From NCBI GenBank assembly GCA_027013225.1, contig JALUXU010000047.1, positions 1 through 47,613 of the forward strand: a DNA stretch of 47,613 nt, given 5' to 3'. Below, one piece after another: positions 26,545-38,857 of this stretch. Below the pieces are notes generated by a model. The model worked only from the letters and a program-made list of their open reading frames with translations, was not told where the DNA came from and did not search any database. Source of the stretch: Acidihalobacter sp. GTDB taxonomy: Bacteria; Pseudomonadota; Gammaproteobacteria; DSM-5130; Acidihalobacteraceae. Position 1 is the stretch's first letter. The number at the start of each line of letters is the position of its first letter. A program made the translations under genes and the position numbers.

Positions 26545-26586
26545 ACGCGATCTATTTCCCGACCCAACAACTTCAGGAGTTCAACC

Positions 26587-26850
26587 TTGGCCAATATCGC
26601 TTCTGCCAAGAAACGCGCCCGTCAAGCCGTCGTCCGCCGTGAACACAACAAGATGCTGACCTCGCGCATGCGAACCGCGATAAAGAAGGTGCTTGTTGCA
26701 ATTCAATCTGGTGACAAGGCGGCTGCTGTCGATGCCTATCGAGCGGCTTCCTCACTCGTCGATAGCTCCGTCAACAAGAAACTGATTCACCGCAATAAGG
26801 CAGCGAGGCACAAAAGCCGCTTGAACGCGCGCATTCGCTCCATGCACTGA
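26587..26850 (+). CDS. rpsT: 30S ribosomal protein S20
   Basis: An 87-residue basic protein with the S20 opening [12 protein letters not shown] and the final NARIRSMH-type end. It binds 16S rRNA early in small-subunit assembly. The start codon is TTG at 26587, preceded by CAGGAG; the E. coli rpsT gene also starts with UUG, and the weak codon there takes part in autogenous control. It stands alone and is convergent with proB. Confidence 0.97.
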   Translation: MANIASAKKRARQAVVRREHNKMLTSRMRTAIKKVLVAIQSGDKAAAVDAYRAASSLVDSSVNKKLIHRNKAARHKSRLNARIRSMH

Positions 26851-26883
26851 TTTATTGGATGCCTTGCGCCCGCTCCGTCTGGA

Positions 26884-26912
26884 ACGCAAGCTCATTTCAA
26901 GTGGGCTTGCGT
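26884..26912. terminator. Hairpin between convergent rpsT and proB
   Basis: A perfect 8-base-pair stem ACGCAAGC/GCTTGCGT with a 13-base loop, ending right at the proB stop. No clear T-run on either strand, so termination is not certain. Confidence 0.35.
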
Positions 26913-29320
<2,408 letters not shown>

Positions 29321-29351
29321 CAAAAAGGCTCCACTCATCAGAGCGGAGCCT
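29321..29351 (-). terminator. Intrinsic terminator after rpmA
   Basis: On the minus strand a 7-base-pair stem AGGCTCC/GGAGCCT (29326-29332 with 29345-29351, loop of 12) is followed by TTTTTG. It lies 24 bases past the rpmA stop and ends the rplU-rpmA transcript. Confidence 0.8.
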
Positions 29352-29375
29352 CTATTTCATCTATAGCGTTGCAAA

Positions 29376-29633
29376 TCAGGCAGGCAGCACGTCGACAAAT
29401 TTGCGATTTTTTGCTCCCCGGGTGACAAAACAAACTTTGCCGTCAATCTTGGCGAAAAGCGTGTGATCGCGTCCCAAGCCAACATTCAGTCCAGGATGAA
29501 ACTTGGTGCCTCTCTGGCGAACCAGGATGCTTCCGGCGCTGACGATCTGGCCGCCGAAACGCTTCACCCCCAGACGCTTGGACTCTGAATCGCGGCCGTT
29601 ACGCGTACTGCCGCCTGCTTTCTTATGTGCCAT
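29376..29633 (-). CDS. rpmA: 50S ribosomal protein L27
   Basis: An 85-residue basic protein beginning [20 protein letters not shown], the standard L27 opening. The N-terminal tail reaches the peptidyl-transferase centre. It follows rplU by 24 bases and is the second gene of the operon, which ends in a terminator before obgE. Confidence 0.98.
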   Translation of the reverse strand: MAHKKAGGSTRNGRDSESKRLGVKRFGGQIVSAGSILVRQRGTKFHPGLNVGLGRDHTLFAKIDGKVCFVTRGAKNRKFVDVLPA

Positions 29634-29657
29634 TTGCGTTTACCTCGATTGGAAACT

Positions 29658-29969
29658 TCAACCCTTGATGGAGTCGATCTGAACCTCGGTGAAATCCTGT
29701 CGATGCCCCATCTGCCTGCGATAATGCTTACGACGACGCATCTTGATGATCTCGATTTTTTTACCCCGGCCATGAGAACGGACTGTGGCCGTAACCTTGC
29801 CGCCTTCCACATAAGGAGCGCCCACGGTAACGTTCTTGCCTTCGCCAACGAGGAGAACCTTGTCGAACTCTAATTCGTTGCCAACGTCAACCGGCAAACG
29901 CTCTATTTTCAAGATGTCGCCTTCCGCGACACGGTATTGTTTGCCGCCCGTAGCGATTACCGCATACAT
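29658..29969 (-). CDS. rplU: 50S ribosomal protein L21
   Basis: A 103-residue protein. The start is [18 protein letters not shown] at 29969, the typical L21 opening; a longer frame reaching 29996 adds residues unlike the family. It binds 23S rRNA near L20. The promoter lies in the gap shared with divergent purH. GGAGATTT-like AGATTTAAGA precedes the ATG. Confidence 0.97.
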   Translation of the reverse strand: MYAVIATGGKQYRVAEGDILKIERLPVDVGNELEFDKVLLVGEGKNVTVGAPYVEGGKVTATVRSHGRGKKIEIIKMRRRKHYRRQMGHRQDFTEVQIDSIKG

Positions 29970-30070
29970 TCTTAAATCTCCAGCTGGGTCTATCAAAAAG
30001 GAGCGAAATGATATCTTGTGCTTGAGCCACGGTCAAGATGGAGGCAAATGAAGCCTAATCGCAAAATGGC

Positions 30071-30076
30071 TATAAT
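30071..30076 (+). promoter_or_regulatory. Possible purH promoter -10 box
   Basis: A perfect TATAAT at 30071-30076, 34 bases before the purH ATG. The -35 is weak. I see no match to the PurR operator. Confidence 0.35.
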
Positions 30077-30109
30077 TATTCACTTAATTGGCTTCATTTG
30101 GATCATCTC

Positions 30110-31678
30110 ATGAATGAATATCATCCCGTCGTCAGGGCACTTCTTAGCGTCTCCGACAAACAAGGCATAGAAGATCTCGCCCGGGGTCTTATTGGACTGG
30201 GCGTGGAAATCCTATCCACCGGCGGCACCGCTCGTCTGCTGACGGACGCTGGCATACCGGTCAAGGACGTCTCCAGCCACACCGGCCTGCCGGAGATGAT
30301 GGATGGCCGCGTCAAGACCCTGCACCCCAAGATCCATGGCGGCATCCTGGGCCGACGCGGCACCGATGACGAAGTCATGGCGGAAAACGACATCGCGCCC
30401 ATCGATCTCGTCGTCGTCAACCTCTATCCCTTCGAACGGACCGTGGCACAGCCGGATTGCACGTTGGAAGAGGCCGTTGAGAACATCGATATTGGCGGGC
30501 CCGCCATGGTTCGCGCCGCGGCCAAGAATCACGCCCATGTCGCAGTAGTCGTCGATCCAGCGGATTATCTGCCACTGCTCGATCAGCTCAAAACGCATGG
30601 CGGCACCTCCCTGGCGATGCGTTTTGCGCTTGCGGCCAAAGCATTCGCCCATACGGCCAAATATGACGGCGCGATCGCCAATTATCTGGGTTCGTTCGAC
30701 GCGTTAGGCGGGCGCGTCGAATTCCCCTCCACCCTGAGCCTGCAATTTGCCAAGGTCCAGGATCTACGTTATGGCGAAAACCCGCACCAGCGGGCCGCCT
30801 TCTACCGCGACCACAACCCCACCGAGGCCAGCGTCGCCACCGCCCACCAGATTCAAGGCAAAGCGCTGTCCTACAACAACATCGCCGATACTGATGCCGC
30901 ACTGGAATGCGTGCGTCAATTCACGCAGCCGGCCTGCGTGATCGTCAAACATGCCAACCCGTGCGGTGTGGCTGTTGCTCCCAACTTGTTGGTGGCCTAT
31001 GAACGCGCCTACCAGACCGACCCAACCTCGGCCTTCGGCGGGATCATCGCCTTCAACCAGCCGCTGGACGGCGATACCGCCCATGCCATCGTCAGCCGCC
31101 AGTTCGTGGAGGTCATAATTGCACCACAGATCACGCCCGCCGCCGCCCGTGCTGTGGCGGGCAAAAAGAATGTCCGCCTGCTCGAATGCGGCGAGCTGGG
31201 TGCGCCGCGAGCTGCGCTGGACTTCAAGCGCGTCACAGGAGGCATATTGGTTCAAGACCGCGATATCGCCATGATCGGCCAGGCCGATCTTCGCGTCGTC
31301 AGCCAACGCGCACCTACCCCCCAGGAATCATCCGATCTGCTGTTTGCCTGGAAAGTGGCCAAATTCGCCAAATCCAACGCTATCGTCTACGCCCGAGACG
31401 CCCAAACCGTTGGCATCGGCGCTGGCCAGATGAGCCGAGTGTATTCCGCGAGGATCGCCGCCATCAAGGCCGCCGACGAAGGATTGCAAGTGGCCGGTTC
31501 GGTAATGGCCTCGGACGCATTCTTTCCCTTTCGGGACGGCATAGACGCCGCACACCAGGCTGGTATCACCGCCGTCATTCAGCCGGGAGGCTCGATGCGT
31601 GACGACGAAGTGATCGCTGCTGCAAACGAACATGGCATGGCCATGGTTTTCACCGGCATGCGCCATTTCCGGCATTGA
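30110..31678 (+). CDS. purH: Bifunctional AICAR formyltransferase / IMP cyclohydrolase
   Basis: A 522-residue enzyme for the last two steps of IMP synthesis. The N-terminal MGS-like cyclohydrolase half has [28 protein letters not shown] and [11 protein letters not shown]; the C-terminal transformylase half has [25 protein letters not shown] and [13 protein letters not shown]. The start is taken as ATG 30110; TTG at 30098 is an in-frame alternative. It leads the purH, NYN-domain gene, purD series. Confidence 0.96.
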   Translation: MNEYHPVVRALLSVSDKQGIEDLARGLIGLGVEILSTGGTARLLTDAGIPVKDVSSHTGLPEMMDGRVKTLHPKIHGGILGRRGTDDEVMAENDIAPIDLVVVNLYPFERTVAQPDCTLEEAVENIDIGGPAMVRAAAKNHAHVAVVVDPADYLPLLDQLKTHGGTSLAMRFALAAKAFAHTAKYDGAIANYLGSFDALGGRVEFPSTLSLQFAKVQDLRYGENPHQRAAFYRDHNPTEASVATAHQIQGKALSYNNIADTDAALECVRQFTQPACVIVKHANPCGVAVAPNLLVAYERAYQTDPTSAFGGIIAFNQPLDGDTAHAIVSRQFVEVIIAPQITPAAARAVAGKKNVRLLECGELGAPRAALDFKRVTGGILVQDRDIAMIGQADLRVVSQRAPTPQESSDLLFAWKVAKFAKSNAIVYARDAQTVGIGAGQMSRVYSARIAAIKAADEGLQVAGSVMASDAFFPFRDGIDAAHQAGITAVIQPGGSMRDDEVIAAANEHGMAMVFTGMRHFRH

Positions 31679-31995
31679 AAAGATGCGCGGTAGTTGCACT
31701 AGCCCGAGTGTCCCGCCCAGATCGGTGCAATACCGCCTCCAGCGGCAGCCCAGTTGCATTTCATTACTTGCTGACACATGGGAAATACCATGAATGATTT
31801 ATACCTTATTGCCTGCCATCAGCGACCGGACAAAAGATCCAGCTTGGTTGTAGAGAATGAGCGCATTATGCATGGCTCAGATGTGCAAAAGCGGTAAAAT
31901 GTGCACACGCCCTGAATCTGATGACAGCATCCAATTATGACGAGCAAAACAACGCCAGCGGGAAACATGGGCCTGGCACCGGGGGCTGTCTCCCC
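31679..31995 (+). other. Gap between purH and the NYN-domain gene
   Basis: About 317 bases with no confident gene. There is a GTGCA/TGCAC inverted repeat with a 14-base gap at 31883-31906 and a TAAAAT box (about 31895-31900) that could be a -10 element for the following gene. A 35-codon frame at 31790-31897 has a weak ribosome site and no family match, so I did not call it. Confidence 0.35.
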
Positions 31996-32817
31996 ATGAG
32001 TTCTCCCCTGCGCGTAGGCGTCTACGTGGATGTCAGCAATATCTATCTCAATGGCGGCTATCGCATGCAATTCGATGTATTACGCGACTTTGCCTGCCGC
32101 GATGGGGCCCTTTTGCTCCGACTGAATGCCTATCTTGCCTATGACGCCGCCAAGGCTGACGAAGATCATGGCTATCGAAATGGCCAGCGCCAATTCCATG
32201 GCGCCTTACGCGATCTTGGCTACAAACTCATCGTCAAGAAGGTGCGCTGGTATACTGACAGCGAGGGCGAACGCTTCGGCAAAGCCAATATGGATCTGGA
32301 ACTCGCCGTTGATGCCCTGCTGCAATGCCAATACCTCGATCGGGTACTTATCCTTAGCGGCGATGGAGACTTCGCCTATCTGCTGCGGGCTCTCCAGAAC
32401 AAGGGCTGCCGCACGGAAATCATAGGGTTCGACAACGTGTCAGCGGATCTCAAGCGCGAAGCCGACCTGTTTATCTCCGGCTACCTGATTCCCGGCCTGC
32501 TGCCACTCAAGAGCGAACAGGAATGGGGTGAATTCGGCGCTCGCATGCGCGGAATCTGCTATCACTACGATCAAGAAAAAGGGTTCGGATTTCTGCGCTA
32601 TCTGCGCCATATCAGTCCCAACTTACATATCACGGACACCCGTGATCCGGAGTCACCTTACGCCACGGCGTTCTTCCATACCTCGCAATTGCCGCAAAAC
32701 TTCGACCCTCGCGTGCTGCCTTCACGCGAGCACGTGTTCGAATTCACCTTGCGTCCACCCGCCGCCGGAGATAAAAAAGACCCCATGGCGGTCGAACTGA
32801 CACTTATCAACACTTGA
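31996..32817 (+). CDS. NYN-domain protein with a C-terminal cold-shock-like domain
   Basis: A 273-residue protein. Residues 1 to about 170 form a NYN (PIN-like, LabA/DUF88) domain: VGVYVDVSNIYLNGGY (first acidic residue), GKANMDLELAVDALL (second) and LILSGDGDFAYLLRAL (third acidic site), the usual triad for a metal-dependent RNase fold. The C-terminal part (about 180-273) reads as a cold-shock-like beta barrel: EKGFGFLRYL (RNP1-like) and TAFFHTSQLP (RNP2-like), ending in VELTLIN. The start at 31996 is chosen because the upstream extension is low-complexity; ATG 31921 is an alternative. It lies between purH and purD, 21 bases before purD. RNA binding and cleavage are inferred. Confidence 0.8.
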   Translation: MSSPLRVGVYVDVSNIYLNGGYRMQFDVLRDFACRDGALLLRLNAYLAYDAAKADEDHGYRNGQRQFHGALRDLGYKLIVKKVRWYTDSEGERFGKANMDLELAVDALLQCQYLDRVLILSGDGDFAYLLRALQNKGCRTEIIGFDNVSADLKREADLFISGYLIPGLLPLKSEQEWGEFGARMRGICYHYDQEKGFGFLRYLRHISPNLHITDTRDPESPYATAFFHTSQLPQNFDPRVLPSREHVFEFTLRPPAAGDKKDPMAVELTLINT

Positions 32818-32838
32818 CATCAAGCGGAATTATTAAAC

Positions 32839-34140
32839 ATGAGAATCATGCTTATAGGAAGTGGCGGCCGCGAACATGCGCTCGCCTGGAAACTGGCGCA
32901 ATCGCCGCGCGCGGAAATCGTTTATGTCTGCCCGGGCAATGCCGGCACTGCCGTCGAGGAAGGAGTGGAAAACGTCCCCATCGCCGCGGATGACATACAC
33001 GCCCTGTTGCGCTTTGCCGAAGACAAGGCCATTGATCTCACCGTGGTCGGTCCCGAAGCCCCCCTGGTGGCCGGCATAGTCGATATTTTTCAGGATGCAG
33101 GTCTGCAAATCTTCGGCCCTACCCGCGATGCGGCACGCCTAGAAGGATCGAAATCCTTTAGCAAAGCTTTTATGCACCGTCACGGCATTCCCACCGCCGC
33201 CTACGGTGTTTTCGAAGAAATCCAAGCCGCACTGGATTTCATCCATGAGCATGGCGCGCCCATCGTGGTCAAGGCCGATGGCCTTGCCGCCGGCAAAGGG
33301 GTGGTGGTCGCCCACAGCATACCTGAAGCTGAACGTGCCGTACGTGACATGCTTTCGGAAAATGTTTTCGGGCAAGCTGGCCACAAAGTAGTGATCGAGG
33401 AATTCCTGCAAGGCGAGGAGGCCAGCTTCATTGCCATGGTCGATGGCAGCCATATCCTTCCTCTTGCCACCTCACAGGATCACAAAGCCCGCGATGATGG
33501 AGATCAGGGGCCGAATACCGGCGGCATGGGCGCCTATTCGCCCGCGCCCATCGTGACACCTGAACTCCACGCTCGCATCCTCAAGGAAGTGATGGAACCG
33601 GCTGTCGTCGGCCTCGCCAGCGAAGGAACCCCCTACACTGGCTTTCTTTACGCCGGCCTGATGATTGACCAGGAAGGCAATCCAAAAGTGCTCGAATTCA
33701 ACTGCCGCTTCGGCGATCCTGAAACTCAACCAATTCTGATGCGCCTGCGCTCCGACCTGCCGGAATTGATCGAAGCCGCATTGCAGGGACGGCTGGATCA
33801 AATTCAAGCGCAGTGGGATGAACGCCCGGCGCTGGGCGTGGTCCTTGCGGCCAAAGGTTATCCGGGCGCCTATGCCAAAGGAGAATCGCTTGGCCGATTA
33901 CCCCCCGATACGCCCACCCGCAAACTCTTCCATGCCGGCACTCGCATCGAGGATGGCCGCGTACTCAGCACCGGCGGACGAGTTTTGTGCGCCACCGCTC
34001 TTGGCGACGACCTGGCCAAGGCGCGCGAATCGGCCTACGCCCTGGCCAATGAAGTAACATGGGAAGGGAAATACCATCGTTCCGATATAGGGCACCGCGC
34101 CCTGTCGCGGAACAGCGGCGGACCCCTGGCAAGGAAATAA
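32839..34140 (+). CDS. purD: Phosphoribosylamine-glycine ligase
   Basis: A 433-residue ATP-grasp enzyme that joins glycine to phosphoribosylamine in purine synthesis. Seen: IGSGGREHALAWKL, VVGPEAPLVAGIVD, GPTRDAARLEGSK, VVKADGLAAGKGV, GGMGAYSPAP, LEFNCRFGDPETQPIL and the C-terminal GRVL and FHAGT landmarks. It follows the NYN gene by 21 bases, so the three genes are likely one transcription unit. Confidence 0.96.
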   Translation: MRIMLIGSGGREHALAWKLAQSPRAEIVYVCPGNAGTAVEEGVENVPIAADDIHALLRFAEDKAIDLTVVGPEAPLVAGIVDIFQDAGLQIFGPTRDAARLEGSKSFSKAFMHRHGIPTAAYGVFEEIQAALDFIHEHGAPIVVKADGLAAGKGVVVAHSIPEAERAVRDMLSENVFGQAGHKVVIEEFLQGEEASFIAMVDGSHILPLATSQDHKARDDGDQGPNTGGMGAYSPAPIVTPELHARILKEVMEPAVVGLASEGTPYTGFLYAGLMIDQEGNPKVLEFNCRFGDPETQPILMRLRSDLPELIEAALQGRLDQIQAQWDERPALGVVLAAKGYPGAYAKGESLGRLPPDTPTRKLFHAGTRIEDGRVLSTGGRVLCATALGDDLAKARESAYALANEVTWEGKYHRSDIGHRALSRNSGGPLARK

Positions 34141-34298
34141 GCGCCTGACTCACTTTTACATGCGCCTTTATGCACTGAATCGGCGGCGCTTCTTTATAAT
34201 GGTCATGGAAGGCATAGTTTTTGCTATTAGTTAATGCTCTTACTTTCCATGTCCTCAAATTAATTATCGGCACGAGATCGCCGAGGAGGTAAATCACG

Positions 34299-36788
34299 AT
34301 GCCCTCTACAACGCATTCCTCCGATATTCTGGTTCCCCGCGGAATGGACGAAAAAGCACTCAAACGCTCTTTGATCAGCCGCCTGGAACGGGATCTGGGC
34401 ACCGATCCAGAGAACGCCTCGCCCAACGACTGGCTGAACGCCGCCATTCTCACCACGCGTGAGCGTTTGCTGGAACGCTGGCTGCGCACCCGCCGGCATT
34501 ACGATCAAACTCAAACAAAAAGGGTGTTCTATCTATCGATGGAATTTCTTATCGGGCGACTGCTCATCAATGCGTTGATGAATCTTGGCATTTATGAAGC
34601 GATGCGCGAGGCGCTCGCGGAATTTGGCGTCAATCTGCTGGAAATTTCAGAACTCGAACCCGACGCCGCGCTTGGCAACGGCGGCCTCGGACGCCTCGCC
34701 GCCTGCATACTCGACTCCATGGCCACGCTCTGCCTCCCGGGCTACGGCTACGGTATCCGCTATGACTACGGCATGTTCCGTCAGGAAATCGAACATGGCG
34801 AGCAGGTCGAACATCCAGACGAGTGGCTGCGGTATGGCAATCACTGGGAAGTACCGCGCCCGGATCATTCCTATTTGGTACGTTTCAACGGCCACTTGGT
34901 CAGCTATCACAACGAGGATGGCTCGATCAAACATCACTGGGAAGATGGCGATTCAGTGTTCGCGGTTGCGCACGATTACACCGTACCCGGGTATGACGCC
35001 CAAACCGGCGCGGGCAATGTCAACGACCTTCGCCTGTGGGCGGCACGCGCCTCGCGCGAATTAGATCTCGGTGAATTTAACCAAGGCGATTATATCGGCG
35101 CCGTAGAACAGAAAATCCAGTCGGAAACGATCTCCCGCGTCCTATACCCCAATGACGCCAACGCCATGGGGCGCGAATTGCGCCTCAAACAGGAATATTT
35201 CTTCGTCAGCGCCTCCTTGCAGGACATCATCTCTTATCACCTGAAGCGTGGCTACGCCATCCGCGAGCTGGCCGACTACAACGCCATCCAACTCAACGAC
35301 ACCCATCCGGCGATTGCGGTAGCCGAGCTGATGCGCCTGTTGATAGATGAACATGACATCAGCTGGGATGAGGCCTGGCGCATCACCGTTGCCACCTTCG
35401 GTTACACCAACCACACCTTGATGCCCGAAGCACTGGAGACTTGGCCAGTCGAAATGATGACCCGCGTGTTGCCCCGCCACATGCAAATTATCTATGACAT
35501 CAATCAACGCTTTCTAGATGACGTCCGTCACCGCTTTCCTGGAGACAGCGAACTGGTCAAGCGGGTTTCGCTGATCAGCGAAGATGGCGAGAAGCGCGTG
35601 CGCATGGCGCATCTCGCAGTGGTTGGCAGCCAAAAGGTGAACGGTGTCGCCGAACTGCACAGCCGTCTGCTCAAGGAACAATTGTTCGCGGACTTCTACC
35701 GCCTTATGCCGGATCGCTTCATCAATGTGACCAATGGCATCACGCCCCGCCTGTGGCTGCATCAGATCAATCCAGGACTGTCATCGATGATCAACGATCA
35801 TATCGGCAACGATTGGATACGCGACCTCGACGCGCTCAGGGCGCTGGAAACCTATACGGAGGACAGCGCCTGCCGCGAGGAATTCCGGCTGGTGAAATTG
35901 GCCAACAAGCGGGCGCTGTCAGATTACATCGGACAGCATATGAGCATAAAGGTCGACCCGGAAGCGCTTTTCGATGTGCATATCAAGCGGATCCACGAAT
36001 ACAAACGGCAACTGCTCAATATTCTCCACGTCATCACCCTGTATAACCGCATCCGCGATGGCGCAGACCATGGGCATGCGCCGCGGGTGGTGTTGTTCGC
36101 GGGCAAGGCCGCGCCTGCCTATATCATGGCCAAGCGCATTATCCGCCTGATCAACGACGTAGCCAACGTGGTCAACAACGACCCCGCAGTGGGTGACCGC
36201 CTAAAATGCCTGTTTATTCCAAATTATGGTGTCAGCTTGGCCACCCGAATCATTCCCGCCGCCGACCTTTCTGAACAGATCTCCACCGCCGGTACTGAAG
36301 CCTCTGGCACCGGCAACATGAAACTGGCGCTCAACGGTGCGCTGACGATCGGCACTCTGGATGGCGCCAATATCGAGATCCGCGAGGAAGTCGGCGAAGA
36401 GAATATTTTCATTTTCGGGCTGCGGACAGAAGAAGTTACGCATATGCGCGCCGCAGGCTATCAGCCCCGCCATTACTATGAAAACAATACGGAGTTGAAA
36501 CGCGTCATAGACATGCTCGACAGTGATTTCTTCGCGCCCAACGACCCTGGGCGCCACCGCCCCATTGTTCAGAACTTGCTCGACGTGGATTACTTCATGG
36601 TGCTGGCCGACTATGCCTCCTATGTGGCGACCCAGGAGGAGGTCGCCCGCCTGTGGCAGGACACCGAAGGCTGGACCCGCAAGGCGATGCTGAACAGTGC
36701 GCGCATGGGCAAATTCTCGATCGACCGCACGGTAGAGGAATATAGCCGTGCTATCTGGGGAACCACTCCGCAATGCGTCGCTGGATGA
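34299..36788 (+). CDS. glgP: Glycogen/maltodextrin phosphorylase
   Basis: An 829-residue PLP enzyme that releases glucose-1-phosphate from glycogen or other alpha-glucans. Seen: YLSMEFLIGR, ALGNGGLGRLAACILDS, RYDYGMFRQ, NDTHPAIAVAELMRLLIDE, NGITPRLWL, RIHEYKRQLLN and the cofactor-lysine region EASGTGNMKLALNGALTIGT. Length matches the family (about 800-830). A strong GAGGAGG precedes the ATG. No other glycogen gene lies in the window. It converges on rho. Confidence 0.96.
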   Translation: MPSTTHSSDILVPRGMDEKALKRSLISRLERDLGTDPENASPNDWLNAAILTTRERLLERWLRTRRHYDQTQTKRVFYLSMEFLIGRLLINALMNLGIYEAMREALAEFGVNLLEISELEPDAALGNGGLGRLAACILDSMATLCLPGYGYGIRYDYGMFRQEIEHGEQVEHPDEWLRYGNHWEVPRPDHSYLVRFNGHLVSYHNEDGSIKHHWEDGDSVFAVAHDYTVPGYDAQTGAGNVNDLRLWAARASRELDLGEFNQGDYIGAVEQKIQSETISRVLYPNDANAMGRELRLKQEYFFVSASLQDIISYHLKRGYAIRELADYNAIQLNDTHPAIAVAELMRLLIDEHDISWDEAWRITVATFGYTNHTLMPEALETWPVEMMTRVLPRHMQIIYDINQRFLDDVRHRFPGDSELVKRVSLISEDGEKRVRMAHLAVVGSQKVNGVAELHSRLLKEQLFADFYRLMPDRFINVTNGITPRLWLHQINPGLSSMINDHIGNDWIRDLDALRALETYTEDSACREEFRLVKLANKRALSDYIGQHMSIKVDPEALFDVHIKRIHEYKRQLLNILHVITLYNRIRDGADHGHAPRVVLFAGKAAPAYIMAKRIIRLINDVANVVNNDPAVGDRLKCLFIPNYGVSLATRIIPAADLSEQISTAGTEASGTGNMKLALNGALTIGTLDGANIEIREEVGEENIFIFGLRTEEVTHMRAAGYQPRHYYENNTELKRVIDMLDSDFFAPNDPGRHRPIVQNLLDVDYFMVLADYASYVATQEEVARLWQDTEGWTRKAMLNSARMGKFSIDRTVEEYSRAIWGTTPQCVAG

Positions 36789-36828
36789 GTGGCGCGGCTT
36801 CCTGACGGTAGTCGTTTGATGCGGGCCG

Positions 36829-36845
36829 GGCGGGTCTTGCCCGCC
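36829..36845. terminator. GC hairpin between convergent glgP and rho
   Basis: A perfect 6-base-pair stem GGCGGG/CCCGCC with a 5-base loop, between the glgP and rho stops. No T-run follows on either strand, so it is a weak candidate. Confidence 0.35.
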
Positions 36846-36852
36846 AAACTTC

Positions 36853-38112
36853 TCAGCCGCGTTTCATCGCATCGAAAAACTCGCTGTTGGTCTTGGTCTG
36901 CTGCAGGCGGCCGAGCAGGAACTCCATCGCCTCCAGATCATCCATCCCGTGCAGGAATTTGCGCAGGATCCAGAGCTTTTGCAACTCTTCCGGATCAGTA
37001 AGCAGCTCCTCGCGCCGGGTGCCGGAACGATTGATATTGATCGCGGGATAAACGCGTTTCTCGGCGATCCGGCGATCAAGGTGGATTTCCATATTGCCTG
37101 TACCCTTGAATTCCTCGTAAATGACCTCGTCCATCTTCGAGCCGGTGTCGATAAGTGCGGTAGCCAGAATGGTCAACGACCCTCCTTCTTCCACATTACG
37201 TGCAGCGCCAAAAAACCGTTTCGGGCGATGCAGGGCATTGGCATCCACGCCGCCGGTCAATACCTTGCCGGATGAGGGCACCACCGTGTTGTAGGCGCGC
37301 GCCAGCCGGGTAATGGAATCGAGAAGTATGATGACATCGCGTTTGTGCTCGACCAAGCGCTTTGCTTTCTCGATGACCATCTCGGCCACTTGAACATGCC
37401 TGGCCGCCGGTTCGTCGAATGTCGAAGCCACCACCTCGCCATTGACCATACGCGACATTTCGGTGACTTCTTCGGGGCGTTCATCGATGAGCAGCACGAT
37501 GAGGTAGCTGTCGGGGTGATTCGCCGTGATGCTCTGAGCAATATTCTGCAGCATCATGGTCTTGCCCGCCTTGGGCGGAGAAACGATCAGGCCACGTTGA
37601 CCCTTGCCAAAAGGAGCAACGATATCGATAACTCGCGCTGTGATGTCCTCGGTGCTGCCATTTCCCCGCTCCATCCGCATCCGCTCTTGGGGGTGCAACG
37701 GCGTCAAATTTTCGAACAACACCTTGTTACGGGCGTTTTCAGGCGGTTCGAAATTGATGCTATCGACCTTGAGCAGGGCGAAATAGCGCTCACCCGATTT
37801 AGGTGGCCTGATTTTGCCCGAAATGGTATCCCCGGTGCGCAGATTAAACCGGCGGATCTGGCTGGGAGAGACATATATATCATCGGGCCCGGCCAGATAG
37901 GAACTGTCTTGACCGCGCAGGAATCCAAATCCGTCCTGGAGAATTTCGAGCACGCCATCTCCATAAACGTCCTCCCCTTTCTTGGCGTGTGCCTTGAGAA
38001 GGGCGAAGATAATATCCGGCTTGTGCGCTCTGGACATGCCTTCCAGATTCATTTCCTGGGCAATTGCAACCAGCTCTGAGGCTGGCTTGAGCTTTAGTTC
38101 TGTCAAATTCAT
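36853..38112 (-). CDS. rho: Transcription termination factor Rho
   Basis: A 419-residue hexameric RNA helicase. The N-terminal OB fold (about 48-118) has [11 protein letters not shown] and [16 protein letters not shown]. The motor has Walker [22 protein letters not shown], Walker [18 protein letters not shown], the Q-loop [11 protein letters not shown] and R-loop [16 protein letters not shown]. The sequence closely matches E. coli Rho in length and order. The long leader upstream probably takes part in autoregulation. The gene has a poor ribosome site. Confidence 0.98.
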   Translation of the reverse strand: MNLTELKLKPASELVAIAQEMNLEGMSRAHKPDIIFALLKAHAKKGEDVYGDGVLEILQDGFGFLRGQDSSYLAGPDDIYVSPSQIRRFNLRTGDTISGKIRPPKSGERYFALLKVDSINFEPPENARNKVLFENLTPLHPQERMRMERGNGSTEDITARVIDIVAPFGKGQRGLIVSPPKAGKTMMLQNIAQSITANHPDSYLIVLLIDERPEEVTEMSRMVNGEVVASTFDEPAARHVQVAEMVIEKAKRLVEHKRDVIILLDSITRLARAYNTVVPSSGKVLTGGVDANALHRPKRFFGAARNVEEGGSLTILATALIDTGSKMDEVIYEEFKGTGNMEIHLDRRIAEKRVYPAININRSGTRREELLTDPEELQKLWILRKFLHGMDDLEAMEFLLGRLQQTKTNSEFFDAMKRG

Positions 38113-38530
38113 AAATGATTACTTATAAGTGATTGAAATGTCATTGAGTATTTGTATGTATGGATATTCACCCCGATTGGCGCTCAATCACAGGGATGAT
38201 GTCGAGGATTCGACTGAATATAGGGATTGGGAAACGCCGGAAACGCCTTAACCAGGCAGATATGAATCCTATGAGGAAATTTTTTACTGGACAGCGTACT
38301 AACAAAAATACCATGCCATCAAAGAGGTGTCCAGATTTCACGCCTCTAGGGGGCTGTCGGGAATTGGTTAGATTTTAGCAAGGGACACTGGGCTAGGAGG
38401 GCGATTTAAAGACCATTCGAGGATGATGAATGATTCCTTGAAGGGATTGACTTCAGATCGGGTCCTATATCTCCTTGTTTAAATCAAGTCTACCCAAACC
38501 CGACTGGCTCCTGAACACTTCGGCCTCTAA
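38113..38530 (-). other. Long leader between trxA and rho
   Basis: A 418-base non-coding region upstream of rho. Its minus-strand transcript has C-rich, G-poor stretches (about 38185-38260) resembling rut-like loading sites, and an ACTTATAAGT perfect palindrome at 38121-38130 just before the rho ATG. In E. coli the rho leader is attenuated by Rho itself, so this is a reasonable inference here. No leader-peptide gene with a good ribosome site was found. Confidence 0.45.
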
Positions 38531-38857
38531 TCAAAGGTTCTGATCAAGGAAAGCCGTTAATTGGGATTTCGATACAGCTCCGACCTTGGTTGCTTCGACA
38601 CTGCCGTTCTTGAAGAGCATCAAAGTTGGTATGCCGCGAATGCCATACTTGGGTGGCGTTTGCGGATTGTCATCGATATTGAGTTTGGCAATTTTCAATT
38701 TGCCGGCGTATTCTTCTGCTATTTCGTCAAGCACAGGCGCGATCATCTTGCAAGGGCCACACCACTCCGCCCAATAATCGACCAATACCGGCGTATCCGA
38801 TTTCAACACTTGCTCTTCGAAATCATCATCTGAAACATGGACTATCTTATCGCTCAC
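38531..38857 (-). CDS. trxA: Thioredoxin
   Basis: A 108-residue redox protein with active site WCGPCK and the cis-proline region GIPTLMLF. The start is GTG at 38857, with AAGGAGG five bases upstream. It reduces disulfides and would also feed electrons to the thioredoxin-coupled ArsC in this window; that link is an inference. It is upstream of rho on the same strand and diverges from rhlB, as in E. coli. Confidence 0.97.
   Translation of the reverse strand: MSDKIVHVSDDDFEEQVLKSDTPVLVDYWAEWCGPCKMIAPVLDEIAEEYAGKLKIAKLNIDDNPQTPPKYGIRGIPTLMLFKNGSVEATKVGAVSKSQLTAFLDQNL

Noticed and set aside
31790-31897. 35-codon frame in the purH to NYN gap
   Set aside because: Weak ribosome site and no recognisable motif; it could be chance.
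38160-38378. 72-codon frame on the plus strand in the rho leader
   Set aside because: It runs opposite to rho and trxA, has no ribosome site, and its composition is not gene-like.
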